NCBI GenBank assembly: GCA_013403005.1
Contig: JACBOA010000020.1
Coordinates: forward strand, 1-24,792
Reading direction: 5' to 3'
Source of the DNA: Methanobacteriaceae archaeon
Lineage (GTDB): Archaea; Methanobacteriota; Methanobacteria; Methanobacteriales; Methanobacteriaceae
Length of the DNA stretch: 24,792 bases
Of this stretch, positions 18,019-24,792 are shown one piece after another. A program made the position numbers and the translations under genes. The notes beneath the pieces are model-generated. The model did no database searches, had not been told where the DNA came from, and worked only from the letters and a program-made list of their open reading frames with translations. Numbering within the stretch: the first letter of the stretch is position 1; every line of letters begins with the position of its first letter.

Positions 18019-18339
18019 TTATTCTGTAATGTCATAGAGTATTTTCATGGCTTTGGTGAATGGTGGGTTGCCTGAGGTTAAAAGAACCACTCTTAGGACG
18101 TCTACAATCTCATCCCTAGTGATATCAAATTCCTTCATGGCACTCATCATCTGTTTTTTCATTGCCCTATCATCAGAGGCTGCAGCAGTTATTCCGAGTG
18201 CAATCAGCTTCTGTGTACGGTAATCTAAGACTTTACCTGTGTATGCCGCTTCATTCAACTCAACTACTGCTTTAAAGATATCAGGATAGTCCTTTTTAAC
18301 ATGAGCCATTCCTTTACCATAAAAAACATCTTCTTTCAT
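18019..18339 (-). CDS. Carboxymuconolactone decarboxylase-like protein, no cysteines
   Basis: 106-residue all-helical protein of the carboxymuconolactone decarboxylase/AhpD-like superfamily. The pattern DYRTQKLIALGITAAASDDR, followed by the helix AMKKQMMSAMKEFDITRDEI and then VLLTSGNPPFTKAMKILYDI, fits the family (residues about 39-104). The CxxC redox pair found in AhpD-type peroxidase partners is absent; in fact no cysteine occurs in the protein. It is therefore unlikely to be a thiol peroxidase partner, and its role is unknown. GGGGGATG precedes the ATG by five bases. It stands alone, divergent from the M28-like gene. Confidence 0.82.
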   Translation of the reverse strand: MKEDVFYGKGMAHVKKDYPDIFKAVVELNEAAYTGKVLDYRTQKLIALGITAAASDDRAMKKQMMSAMKEFDITRDEIVDVLRVVLLTSGNPPFTKAMKILYDITE

Positions 18340-18386
18340 CTTTTACATCCCCCTTAAATGTTAATTAATTTATTTTATCGTCTTTA

Positions 18387-18397
18387 ATTAATATATA
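18387..18397 (-). promoter_or_regulatory. TATA promoter for the CMD-like gene
   Basis: The minus strand reads AAGTATATATTAAT. The predicted start site, about 25 bases downstream, gives a leader of roughly 25 bases that includes the GGGGG ribosome binding site. Confidence 0.5.
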
Positions 18398-18573
18398 CTT
18401 ATCCAAAACCTTTATTAGACCATTAGGGGAATTAAATCTTTCTTCAAAAGAATATGAATAATCTTCTAATTAAACTCTAGAGAAACATATGTCCATGATT
18501 ACCGCAAACTACAATTTCTTTAATTAAGAAATAAATTCAGAAGATTAAATTAAGGATTAAATCAGGTTATGGA

Positions 18574-19638
18574 ATGTGCAAAAAATTACATATATTGATG
18601 ATTACAGTACTGCTTTTAAGCGGATTTTTCCTGGAATCAGATTGTGTATTTGGACAAGAAGAACTAGTATCCCATGTCAAATACATATCAACGGATATTG
18701 GTCCCAGACCTGCGGGTTCTCCTAATGAAGAAAAAACAGCACAATATCTCTCTGATCAATTTAGAAAAAATAACCTTAAAACGGAAATGAAACAATTTAA
18801 ATATTTTTCATTGAATTCAGAGGACATAAAAACATCATATAATGTCATAGGCACCATAGAAGGCATTTCTAATAAGGAAATTATAATTTGCGCGGATCTT
18901 GATACAGTACAAGATTATATGCTAGGACAATACACATCTGGTGCCAATGACGATGCAACTGGACTGGCAATTCTCATAGGCCTAGCCCAAAAATACAAAA
19001 ATAAGAAGCCTTTCTACACCATAAAACTTATTGGTTTCGGTGCCAGTGAAGATAGTTTCACATTTCCATTAATAACCCCTAAAAGAACAAATTTATCTCC
19101 GGATGCTTATTATCAAATAGTTTATCTTCCTTATCTTGTTGGAGCCCGCCAGTACCTACTAAATAATCAAGAATCTCTAAACAACACTGTTGCGGTCATA
19201 AGTTTAGAGGCAGTTGGAATAGGAGATCCTTGTGTGGTGTCCAAAGATTATTATGCTAATAATAATCAGCTTTTTGTTGATTTTTTGGTATTAAACGCAC
19301 GTTTAAGTGGTATTAAAGCATATAAAATTGACTTTATGGCCAGTCAGAATTTCGAAGGCAGAGAGGGTGCTATTAGTCATGTTTACCTTCCATTTTCCAT
19401 TGCTAAAATTCCTTCCACCTTCATTACTTGCATGAATAACCCCAACAGTACCTCAAACATCCACAACACAGATAAAGAAATACCAGGTTACCTTTCAACT
19501 GATGATACCTACGATAAACTTGTTAAATATAACAATAACCAAGAATCATTAGAATCTCACCTAAATATAATCCTGAACCTGGTTGATGAGAGTATAACAA
19601 AGATATCTCTTTTTAATATCATATCTGGATTTAAATAA
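18574..19638 (+). CDS. Secreted M28-like peptidase with degenerate active site
   Basis: 354-residue exported protein. The N terminus is a signal peptide or anchor (MCKKLHILMITVLLLSGFFL). The rest follows the zinc aminopeptidase family M28: GPRPAGSPNEEKTAQYL near 43-59, a strand ending ICADLDTV, the SGANDDATG loop at 122-130, GFGASED at 154-160, SLEAVGIGD near 210-218 and IHNTD at 296-300. Compared with the usual ligands, the His of HxDTV is Asp108, the catalytic Glu of the Glu-Glu pair is Ser158, and the later Asp is Glu212; Asp126, Glu159 and His297 remain. It may be inactive, or use metals differently. AGGTT precedes the ATG. It opens a run of envelope genes. Confidence 0.8.
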   Translation: MCKKLHILMITVLLLSGFFLESDCVFGQEELVSHVKYISTDIGPRPAGSPNEEKTAQYLSDQFRKNNLKTEMKQFKYFSLNSEDIKTSYNVIGTIEGISNKEIIICADLDTVQDYMLGQYTSGANDDATGLAILIGLAQKYKNKKPFYTIKLIGFGASEDSFTFPLITPKRTNLSPDAYYQIVYLPYLVGARQYLLNNQESLNNTVAVISLEAVGIGDPCVVSKDYYANNNQLFVDFLVLNARLSGIKAYKIDFMASQNFEGREGAISHVYLPFSIAKIPSTFITCMNNPNSTSNIHNTDKEIPGYLSTDDTYDKLVKYNNNQESLESHLNIILNLVDESITKISLFNIISGFK

Positions 19639-19689
19639 TAGTTTAGACATAAATTATGACATACATTAAAGATTAATGGGGTGTCTTAA

Positions 19690-20271
19690 ATGAAGTGGGA
19701 AGAAAGTTTGAATATTTTTTTAGGAATACTCCTGATTTTTTTAATGTTGAACACTGCTTTTGCAGATGATGGGCCGATTATTGATAAGAACCAGGCACAG
19801 GCCATTGCTCAAGACTATTTAAACACTCATGGATATTCTTCGTATAAAGCTGTGGCCACTGATACCTTACTAGCCAAGGTTAAGGAGATATCCACTGGTA
19901 AGATTTATTGGATGGATGCTGGTCAGGCTAAAAGTGAAGTTCGTGAAGAAAATCCAAAAATCAATTTGGTTTTAAACTTTGTAAGAGTGGTTAATGTTTT
20001 AGACAAGAATGGGCAAATTGTGGGTAAAATCTACGTAGATTCCTACAATAATGTTGGTGAAATTGTTTACAAGGAGCTTCCAGGAAGCAGTTCCACAGAA
20101 GGAGACAGTGGCACTGGAAGTGGTGGGAGCAGTGGTGAAGATTTATCATATAATGGAACTGGAAATGGTAATAGGGATTCTGAGGGAATCTTAGGAACAC
20201 TTCTAAACCTTTTAAAGAGCATAATATCATTCTTCCAGCAAATATGGATATCAATCTTTGGAGGTCAATAG
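19690..20271 (+). CDS. Exported PepSY-like protein, copy 1
   Basis: 193-residue protein with an N-terminal membrane or signal segment (LNIFLGILLIFLMLNTAFAD) and a PepSY-like domain from about 32 to 135: the helix KNQAQAIAQDYLNTHGY, then strands ending DKNGQIVGKIYVDSYNNVGE. A Gly/Ser/Thr-rich linker (about 137-157) leads to LSYNGTGNGNRDSEG and a hydrophobic tail IISFFQQIWISIFGGQ. PepSY-like proteins are common in Methanobacteriales and act outside the cell; binding or inhibition of proteases is known for some relatives. GGGGTGT lies five bases before the ATG. It is followed by a paralog. Confidence 0.75.
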   Translation: MKWEESLNIFLGILLIFLMLNTAFADDGPIIDKNQAQAIAQDYLNTHGYSSYKAVATDTLLAKVKEISTGKIYWMDAGQAKSEVREENPKINLVLNFVRVVNVLDKNGQIVGKIYVDSYNNVGEIVYKELPGSSSTEGDSGTGSGGSSGEDLSYNGTGNGNRDSEGILGTLLNLLKSIISFFQQIWISIFGGQ

Positions 20272-20326
20272 CTACCAATCTTTGGGTCAATAAATGGATA
20301 AAAAAATTAAAAATTGGGGGGAAAAA

Positions 20327-20869
20327 ATGAAACTAAAAATTAGTTTAATAATTTTACTTCTAGTTCTTTTACTTTCTGGTTTCTCCTACGCAGACTCCGG
20401 ACCAAATATTGAAGCCAGTCAAGCAAAAGCCATCGCACAAGACTACTTAAATTCTCATAATCTGCCTTATACTGCCCTAACTCCCGATATTCAAACGGAC
20501 TGGAAAGCTAAAGTCAAGGTAATTGAAACAGGCGAAGTTAAATGGGTAGTCTTTGGTGAAGCCAAACAGGATGCCATGGATGGAACAGGTAAATATGAAG
20601 TGATTATGGATGCTTGGTTCGTTGAGGTTCAGGACAAAAATGGTAACAGCATGGGCACTATCTGCGTGAATCCAGAAACTGGAAAGATCATAAGCGTTGA
20701 TCTGAAAGAAAAAAAAGAGGGAGGTTCAAATAATGTTGATTTGACCTACAATGGAACTGGAAATGGAGATGAAAATTCTGGAGGAATATTAAAGGTTATT
20801 CAGGACTTTTTTAATGGAATTATATCCTTTTTTCAACAAATATGGACCTTAATATTTGGAGGTAAATGA
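20327..20869 (+). CDS. Exported PepSY-like protein, copy 2
   Basis: 180-residue paralog of the preceding gene. A signal peptide (MKLKISLIILLLVLLLSGFS, then YADSG) is followed by the PepSY-like part: SQAKAIAQDYLNSHNLPYTA, KVIETGEVKWVVFGEAKQD, and VQDKNGNSMGTICVNPETGK. The C-terminal region repeats the design of copy 1: DLTYNGTGNGDENSGG, then IISFFQQIWTLIFGGK. The Gly-rich linker is shorter. GGGGGG six bases before the ATG at 20327 decides the start over an ATG at 20294 with no ribosome binding site. The domain may regulate extracellular enzymes, such as the M28-like protein nearby, but this is only inferred from context. Confidence 0.78.
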   Translation: MKLKISLIILLLVLLLSGFSYADSGPNIEASQAKAIAQDYLNSHNLPYTALTPDIQTDWKAKVKVIETGEVKWVVFGEAKQDAMDGTGKYEVIMDAWFVEVQDKNGNSMGTICVNPETGKIISVDLKEKKEGGSNNVDLTYNGTGNGDENSGGILKVIQDFFNGIISFFQQIWTLIFGGK

Positions 20870-20922
20870 ATCAGATTAAAACAAAAGTTCATCTAAAAAA
20901 ATAGGATTTGAGGGGGTTATAA

Positions 20923-21435
20923 ATGAAAAAGATAATTGTCTTATCCTTTCTACTAATCATCCTGACAATTGCTTCCTCGGGATGTAACAATTTAGATAAT
21001 AATCAAAATACTACTACTGAGTTAAACAGGACCGGTTCAGGTACTGGATCAGGAAGTGGTTCAACTGGAAGTGATGGTGGCTCTGGTGAAAAATCTGAGG
21101 GCGATTTAATTGATTCTGGGAAAACCACCGGTCCTGAGGGAACATTGGGTGGGGGTAACTTCACCTATGTATGGAAAACCTACAAAGTTAATTCCAACAA
21201 GCTGATCATCTACAGCACATACTACGAAGCTAATGGTTACACAGTAGAACAAACAAACACACTAGAAAAATCGCCTACTAATCCGGAAATGCTAAATGTG
21301 GTAACTGTAGTGCCAAAAGTCACTGGAAGAGATAGTTGGCAGCACGTAACAGGTAATTGGGACTATGAAAACCTAATAGATTATTACTGGAATGTTTTCA
21401 GACCAAATTGGTTGATGGATGGTCCAATACACTAA
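20923..21435 (+). CDS. Hypothetical lipoprotein
   Basis: 170-residue exported protein I do not recognise. It has a lipoprotein signal: a hydrophobic stretch (IIVLSFLLIILTIASSGC) with Cys21 as the likely lipid-attachment residue. A linker of mostly Gly, Ser and Thr with acidic residues (about 35-80) precedes a folded domain of about 90 residues with many aromatic residues (FTYVWKTYKVNSNKLIIYST, then DYENLIDYYWNVFRPNWLMD). GAGGGGG precedes the ATG. The Gly/Ser linker resembles that of the PepSY-like proteins, so all three may stand off from the membrane through the wall. Confidence 0.75.
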   Translation: MKKIIVLSFLLIILTIASSGCNNLDNNQNTTTELNRTGSGTGSGSGSTGSDGGSGEKSEGDLIDSGKTTGPEGTLGGGNFTYVWKTYKVNSNKLIIYSTYYEANGYTVEQTNTLEKSPTNPEMLNVVTVVPKVTGRDSWQHVTGNWDYENLIDYYWNVFRPNWLMDGPIH

Positions 21436-21454
21436 AATCGTCCTGAAACTACTC

Positions 21455-21482
21455 TTTTTACCCATTTTTTTAATATTTTTTT
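21455..21482 (+). terminator. Oligo-T terminator, plus strand
   Basis: Three T runs (five, seven and seven T) in 28 bases follow the lipoprotein gene. They form the plus-strand half of a convergent terminator zone. Confidence 0.55.
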
Positions 21483-21509
21483 GTTAATTATTTAGCTTAC
21501 TATGAACAT

Positions 21510-21517
21510 AAAAAAAA
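21510..21517 (-). terminator. Oligo-T terminator, minus strand
   Basis: Eight T on the minus strand lie seven bases after the stop codon of the convergent lipoprotein gene. Confidence 0.5.
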
Positions 21518-21523
21518 GAAATA

Positions 21524-22045
21524 TTAGGGTACACTGACACTTTCGGGAAGTTTTCCACTGGACTTATACTCAGTTAACACCTTCACAAATGTTCTCAGAA
21601 GCATATCCGGGGGGAGATCATTTGCACCAACTTCATACACTCCAATGTAATTAGGAACCTTATTATTTTGTTCCATCCACTTATAGGTACGTTCTGCCAT
21701 ATCCAAATATTCTTTTTTGGCAATTCTGGCTGAATTAACAGTCCCAGAAGGGTCATCAGCTTTTTGGAATGTTTTTATGGGTATATTACCTTTCTCACCG
21801 TTATTGATCATTACTATTCCCCTGGCAAATATATAGAGGCACTGATTCATGTTGAGGTTAACACCTTTAAATTGTATGCTACTGATGGTGCCTGTTGATT
21901 TTGATACATCATAAGCCAGATTAGGAACTTCAGATACTGGAATGCCTGTGCTTTCAGAAATCTGAGTATCATTTTTACTGGAACATCCTGAACAAGTGAT
22001 TACCAATCCCACAATTATTATTGCCAGAAGATATACACTCTTCAT
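21524..22045 (-). CDS. Lipoprotein with pseudomurein-binding-like repeats
   Basis: 173-residue exported protein. The signal MKSVYLLAIIIVGLVITCSG ends at Cys21, the likely lipidated residue. Two segments resemble the pseudomurein-binding repeat of Methanobacteriales: about 64-100 (NQCLYIFARGIVMINNGEKG, then IPIKTFQKADDPSG), and about 110-155 (KEYLDMAERTYKWMEQNNKV, then PNYIGVYEVGANDLPPDMLL). Such repeats bind the peptide part of pseudomurein, so the protein may tie the membrane to the wall. GGGGGTGG just before the ATG at 22045 decides the start; the frame is open 17 codons further up. It converges on the other lipoprotein gene. Confidence 0.8.
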   Translation of the reverse strand: MKSVYLLAIIIVGLVITCSGCSSKNDTQISESTGIPVSEVPNLAYDVSKSTGTISSIQFKGVNLNMNQCLYIFARGIVMINNGEKGNIPIKTFQKADDPSGTVNSARIAKKEYLDMAERTYKWMEQNNKVPNYIGVYEVGANDLPPDMLLRTFVKVLTEYKSSGKLPESVSVP

Positions 22046-22187
22046 CCTATGCCACCCCCAAAGGTTTAACATTAACAAAAAATATTTTATTCTCACTCCA
22101 TATTAAATGGTGCAGATCACTATTAGGTTTTAAAGAACTTTAGGATTAATTTGTAGGTAATGATTAGGCATTGCTAGGATTAGATTA

Positions 22188-22195
22188 TTTATAAT
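22188..22195 (+). promoter_or_regulatory. TATA promoter for a leaderless permease transcript
   Basis: TTTATAAT lies with its centre about 30 bases before the ATG at 22221. The expected start site is within a few bases of the ATG, which fits the absence of a Shine-Dalgarno sequence there. Confidence 0.5.
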
Positions 22196-22220
22196 ATCCT
22201 TGGAAAACAAAAACAGTATT

Positions 22221-23333
22221 ATGTCATTTTTAACCTTCATCCTCAAAAACCCCTTTCGCAATAAAACTCGCAGTGCACTGGCTATGGTGGGTATTGCCAT
22301 TGGAATTGCCACCATCATCGCCCTGGGAATTGTGACTGATGGTCTCAAGGAGTCCACCCAGAACACCCTCAAATCAGGTGGTTCGGATTTCACTGCGACC
22401 GAGGCTAATTCACCAGGCTTGGGTTCCAGTAAAATCGATGCAAAGCGTGTTGATGATTTGAAGAACTTTACTGGGGTGGATAATGCAGTGGGAGTGCTTA
22501 TTATTAACCGTGCTGTTGACGGGGAACTGTTCATGGTTATGGGAATCCAACAGGAGAACCTGAAAGTTGGTGAAATAAACATTATTAATGGCAGGGAGTT
22601 CACCGAAAACTCTGATGAGATAATCATAGGTAAAAGAGCTTCTCAGAGTTTGAATAAAACTGTTGGGGATACCATCCGGCTTTTTAGCAGGGATTTTAAA
22701 GTTGTGGGGATCTATGAAACTGGGAGCATGTGGGAGGATGCAGGGTCATTCATCTCCCTTCCCCTACTCCAGGAATTAGGTGAGAAGCCTGATCAGGTTT
22801 CCATGATCTTTATTAAACTAAAAAACAATGCCAGTCTGGAAGAAGTCACCAGTAGCATTGAGAAAAACTACACTGATGAACTGGTAACCATCAAGACTGT
22901 TGCAGACTTCAACCGGGTGAACAAGGGATTGGAAACTATTGACACTGCTTCCTGGGCCATATCACTCCTGGCAATACTCATTGGTGGTATTGGGGTGATC
23001 AACACCATGGTAATGTCTGTTTATGAGCGTACCCGGGAGATAGGTGTCCTTAAAGCATCGGGATGGAAAAATAGAAGAATAATGATTATGATTATGGGTG
23101 AGTCTGTAGTTCTAACCCTGGTATCCTATATCATAGGTTTGATCATAGGCATAGGTGCTGTGGAAGTTATTTTATCCACCCCTACAATGGGAGGTTTTAT
23201 AGAACCTGTTTATTCTTTAGAACTCTTTATAAAAGCTCTTCTAATAGCGTTTCTGGTAGGTTTAGTGGGCGGGCTTTATCCCGCATTTAGAGCGTCTCGA
23301 TTAGCACCCACCGAAGCCCTGCGTTATGAATAA
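22221..23333 (+). CDS. FtsX/MacB-type ABC transporter permease, copy 1
   Basis: 370-residue membrane subunit of a MacB-like ABC system. It begins MSFLTFILKNPFRNKTRSAL, as in many archaeal members, with a first membrane helix (about 18-38), a large external MacB-type domain (about 40-235), then three helices of the FtsX domain: AISLLAILIGGIGVINTMVM, the ESVVLTLVSYIIGLIIGIGA region, and a last one ending YPAFRASRLAPTEALRYE. The cytoplasmic YERTREIGVLKASGWKNRRI loop contacts the ATPase. Such pairs move lipoproteins or peptides, or transmit force to outer enzymes. A TTG seven codons upstream is a weaker start. No ATPase gene is adjacent within the window. Confidence 0.92.
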   Translation: MSFLTFILKNPFRNKTRSALAMVGIAIGIATIIALGIVTDGLKESTQNTLKSGGSDFTATEANSPGLGSSKIDAKRVDDLKNFTGVDNAVGVLIINRAVDGELFMVMGIQQENLKVGEINIINGREFTENSDEIIIGKRASQSLNKTVGDTIRLFSRDFKVVGIYETGSMWEDAGSFISLPLLQELGEKPDQVSMIFIKLKNNASLEEVTSSIEKNYTDELVTIKTVADFNRVNKGLETIDTASWAISLLAILIGGIGVINTMVMSVYERTREIGVLKASGWKNRRIMIMIMGESVVLTLVSYIIGLIIGIGAVEVILSTPTMGGFIEPVYSLELFIKALLIAFLVGLVGGLYPAFRASRLAPTEALRYE

Positions 23334-23655
23334 TTAGATGTGAGAAAAGTTAGACGACCATAAGTTTGTTAGAATCCCCTAAAGAAACTTTTATAAACTA
23401 TTAAACCCTATTAAGGATTCATAGAATCATAAAAAGATCAAAGGAAAAAAATCCAGTAAAAAAAGTTTAAATAATCAGGTAGTGAAAATTAAGAAAGTTG
23501 TCAGGTTGAAAAACTCAAATACCCTGAACATGACTAATGGTAGGAATCAAAAAAAACCAGGATAAACTTTAAAATTAAAGACTGCAGGGTGAAGGTGAAA
23601 AAAACCATCCAATAGATATATTTAAGGTTGAATAGTATGGTTAGGGGGCCAGTAA
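23334..23655. other. Spacer between the two permease genes
   Basis: No gene is seen. There is one good TATA element at 23389-23396, and a second weaker one (GATATATTTAAG) at 23614-23625, close to the downstream ATG. Several oligo-A runs are present, but no strong terminator for the first permease gene. Confidence 0.4.
23389..23396 (+). promoter_or_regulatory. Candidate TATA promoter for permease copy 2
   Basis: AAAGAAACTTTTATAAAC looks like a BRE and TATA pair. It would give a leader of about 235 bases, so the weaker element near 23614 may be used instead. Confidence 0.35.
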
Positions 23656-24771
23656 ATGTCATTTTTAGGTTTAATTGTTAAAAATCCATTTCGGAATAAA
23701 ACCCGTACTGCTCTAGCCGTGGTTGGTATTGCCATTGGCATTGCCACCATTGTGGCACTGGGAATTATTACTGATGGATTGAAAGCTTCTACTGAAGAAA
23801 CTCTGAAGGCAGGAGGCTCGGATTTTACAATTGTGGAAGCCAATGTTTCGGATATGTTCTTCAGCAAGATTGATGAAAGCTACATCAACAAAATTAAAGA
23901 AATAAATGGAGTGGATGACACAGTTGGAGTTTTAACTGCCGTGCAACCGGTTAATAACAACCCTTACTTTGTTATAATTGGAATTGATCCAGCCAAACTG
24001 ACTTTAAGTGATTTGAAAATTACCTCAGGCGCATCTTTCTCATCAGCAGATGCTAAAGAAGTGTTAATTGGGAAGGTGGCCTCTCAGAAACTAAACAAAA
24101 CCGTAGGAGACAGCATTACCCTGGGTAAAGAGGATTATAAAATTGTGGGTGTGTTTGAAACGGGTGATCTGCAGCAGGACGGGGGCACCTACATGTCCCT
24201 GAAGAATTTGCAGGCAATTGAAGAGAAAGAAGACAAGGTAACCATGATCTACGTTAAGATCAAAAAGGATGCCCAGGTGGAAGATGTGACCAAATCCATT
24301 GAAGACAAGTACGGTAAGGATATAACCACCATCGCATCACTGGAAGACCTGCAAAGTGTTGACCAGGGATTAAACACCATTGACACTGCTTCCTGGGCTA
24401 TTTCTCTTTTAGCCATCGTCATAGGAGGCATAGGAGTAGTAAACACCATGATAATGTCTGTTTATGAGCGTACCCGGGAGATAGGAGTTTTGAAGGCTGT
24501 GGGTTGGAAGGATAGGCGAATTCTGGCCATGATACTGGGAGAGTCTCTGGTTTTAACCCTGGCAGCTGGTGTTGTGGGCATCATCATGGGTTTGGTGGCC
24601 ATAGAGATCCTGTTGGCTCTGGGTATGAGTGGATTCATACAACCAGTGTATTCTCCTGAGGTGTTCCTGCGAGGTCTGGGAGTGGCCCTAGTGGTGGGAC
24701 TGATTGGTGGTTTTTACCCCGCCTACCGGGCCAGCCGTTTACCACCAACAGAGGCGTTGCGCTATGAATAA
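23656..24771 (+). CDS. FtsX/MacB-type ABC transporter permease, copy 2
   Basis: 371-residue paralog of the previous gene with the same plan: MSFLGLIVKNPFRNKTRTAL and a first helix, an external MacB-type domain (about 40-235), then FtsX helices (AISLLAIVIGGIGVVNTMIM; ESLVLTLAAGVVGIIMGLVA; a last one ending YPAYRASRLPPTEALRYE). The two proteins are alike over the whole length, closest around the first and last helices and the YERTREIGVLKA loop, where DNA identity runs to 34 bases. Unlike copy 1 it has a clear ribosome binding site (AGGGGG). The gene is complete and the window ends just after; an ATPase gene may follow. Whether the two form a heterodimer or serve separate cargos is unknown. Confidence 0.92.
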   Translation: MSFLGLIVKNPFRNKTRTALAVVGIAIGIATIVALGIITDGLKASTEETLKAGGSDFTIVEANVSDMFFSKIDESYINKIKEINGVDDTVGVLTAVQPVNNNPYFVIIGIDPAKLTLSDLKITSGASFSSADAKEVLIGKVASQKLNKTVGDSITLGKEDYKIVGVFETGDLQQDGGTYMSLKNLQAIEEKEDKVTMIYVKIKKDAQVEDVTKSIEDKYGKDITTIASLEDLQSVDQGLNTIDTASWAISLLAIVIGGIGVVNTMIMSVYERTREIGVLKAVGWKDRRILAMILGESLVLTLAAGVVGIIMGLVAIEILLALGMSGFIQPVYSPEVFLRGLGVALVVGLIGGFYPAYRASRLPPTEALRYE

Positions 24772-24792
24772 TAAGGAAAATATTGTGGAAAT

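Noticed and set aside
22130..22627. 165-codon minus-strand frame over the start of permease copy 1
   Set aside because: Antisense to the conserved permease N terminus; the same kind of shadow appears in copy 2 (23622-23867), as expected from shared codons.

Overview
The window reads as the genome of a pseudomurein-walled methanogen of the order Methanobacteriales, probably Methanobacterium or a close relative. The evidence is archaeal-only information-processing genes (proteasome alpha, exosome Rrp4/41/42, RNase P Pop5/Rpp30, Rpo12/RpoP, eL15, eL43, KEOPS Pcc1, prefoldin beta), Shine-Dalgarno sequences of the GGTGAT/GAGG type, TATA promoters, oligo-T terminators, AT-rich spacers, and a lipoprotein that appears to carry pseudomurein-binding repeats. 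The genus is inferred from gene content and style; no database was searched.

Region 1 (about 1-9,300, all genes on the minus strand) is the conserved archaeal exosome/proteasome superoperon. In transcription order it runs: rpl15e, a COG1325/DUF54 RNA-binding protein, rnp3 (Rpp30), rnp2 (Pop5), psmA, SBDS, rrp4, rrp41, rrp42, rpl37Ae, rpoP, a Brix-domain protein, pcc1, pfdB and a DUF3194 protein. It joins ribosome synthesis, tRNA 5' processing and modification, RNA decay, proteolysis and chaperoning. Overlaps and gaps of a few bases indicate co-transcription, but TATA elements before psmA and rpl37Ae, and oligo-T tracts after rrp42, suggest at least three transcription units. Oligo-T tracts follow the last gene, and the first 550 bases hold no intact gene.

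Region 2 (about 9,560-17,350, minus strand) holds a UlaG-like metallo-beta-lactamase-fold hydrolase, a 7TM-PAS-PAS-HisKA_2 sensor kinase, and kdpABC for the ATP-driven potassium pump. A perfect inverted repeat surrounds the predicted kdp TATA box. No KdpD/KdpE pair is present; the kinase is downstream of the pump with its own candidate promoter.

Region 3 (17,350-18,570) is mostly non-coding and rich in short direct and inverted repeats. It includes an uncertain small Cys-rich reading frame and a cysteine-free carboxymuconolactone-decarboxylase-like protein.

Region 4 (18,574-24,771) is a cell-envelope island: a secreted M28-like peptidase with a degenerate active site, two paralogous PepSY-like exported proteins sharing a hydrophobic C-terminal tail, two lipoproteins (one with pseudomurein-binding-like repeats), and two tandem FtsX/MacB-type permease paralogs. 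Their ATPase would have to lie outside the window.

The most notable points are the lack of a well-placed ordinary start codon in rrp41 and kdpA, the Ser/Lys-rich insertion in Rpp30, the pseudo-active site of the M28 protein, the kdp palindrome, the shared tails of the envelope pair, and many small near-tandem duplications confined to the spacers. I see no clearly new defence or mobile system, CRISPR array, tRNA, rRNA or insertion sequence.
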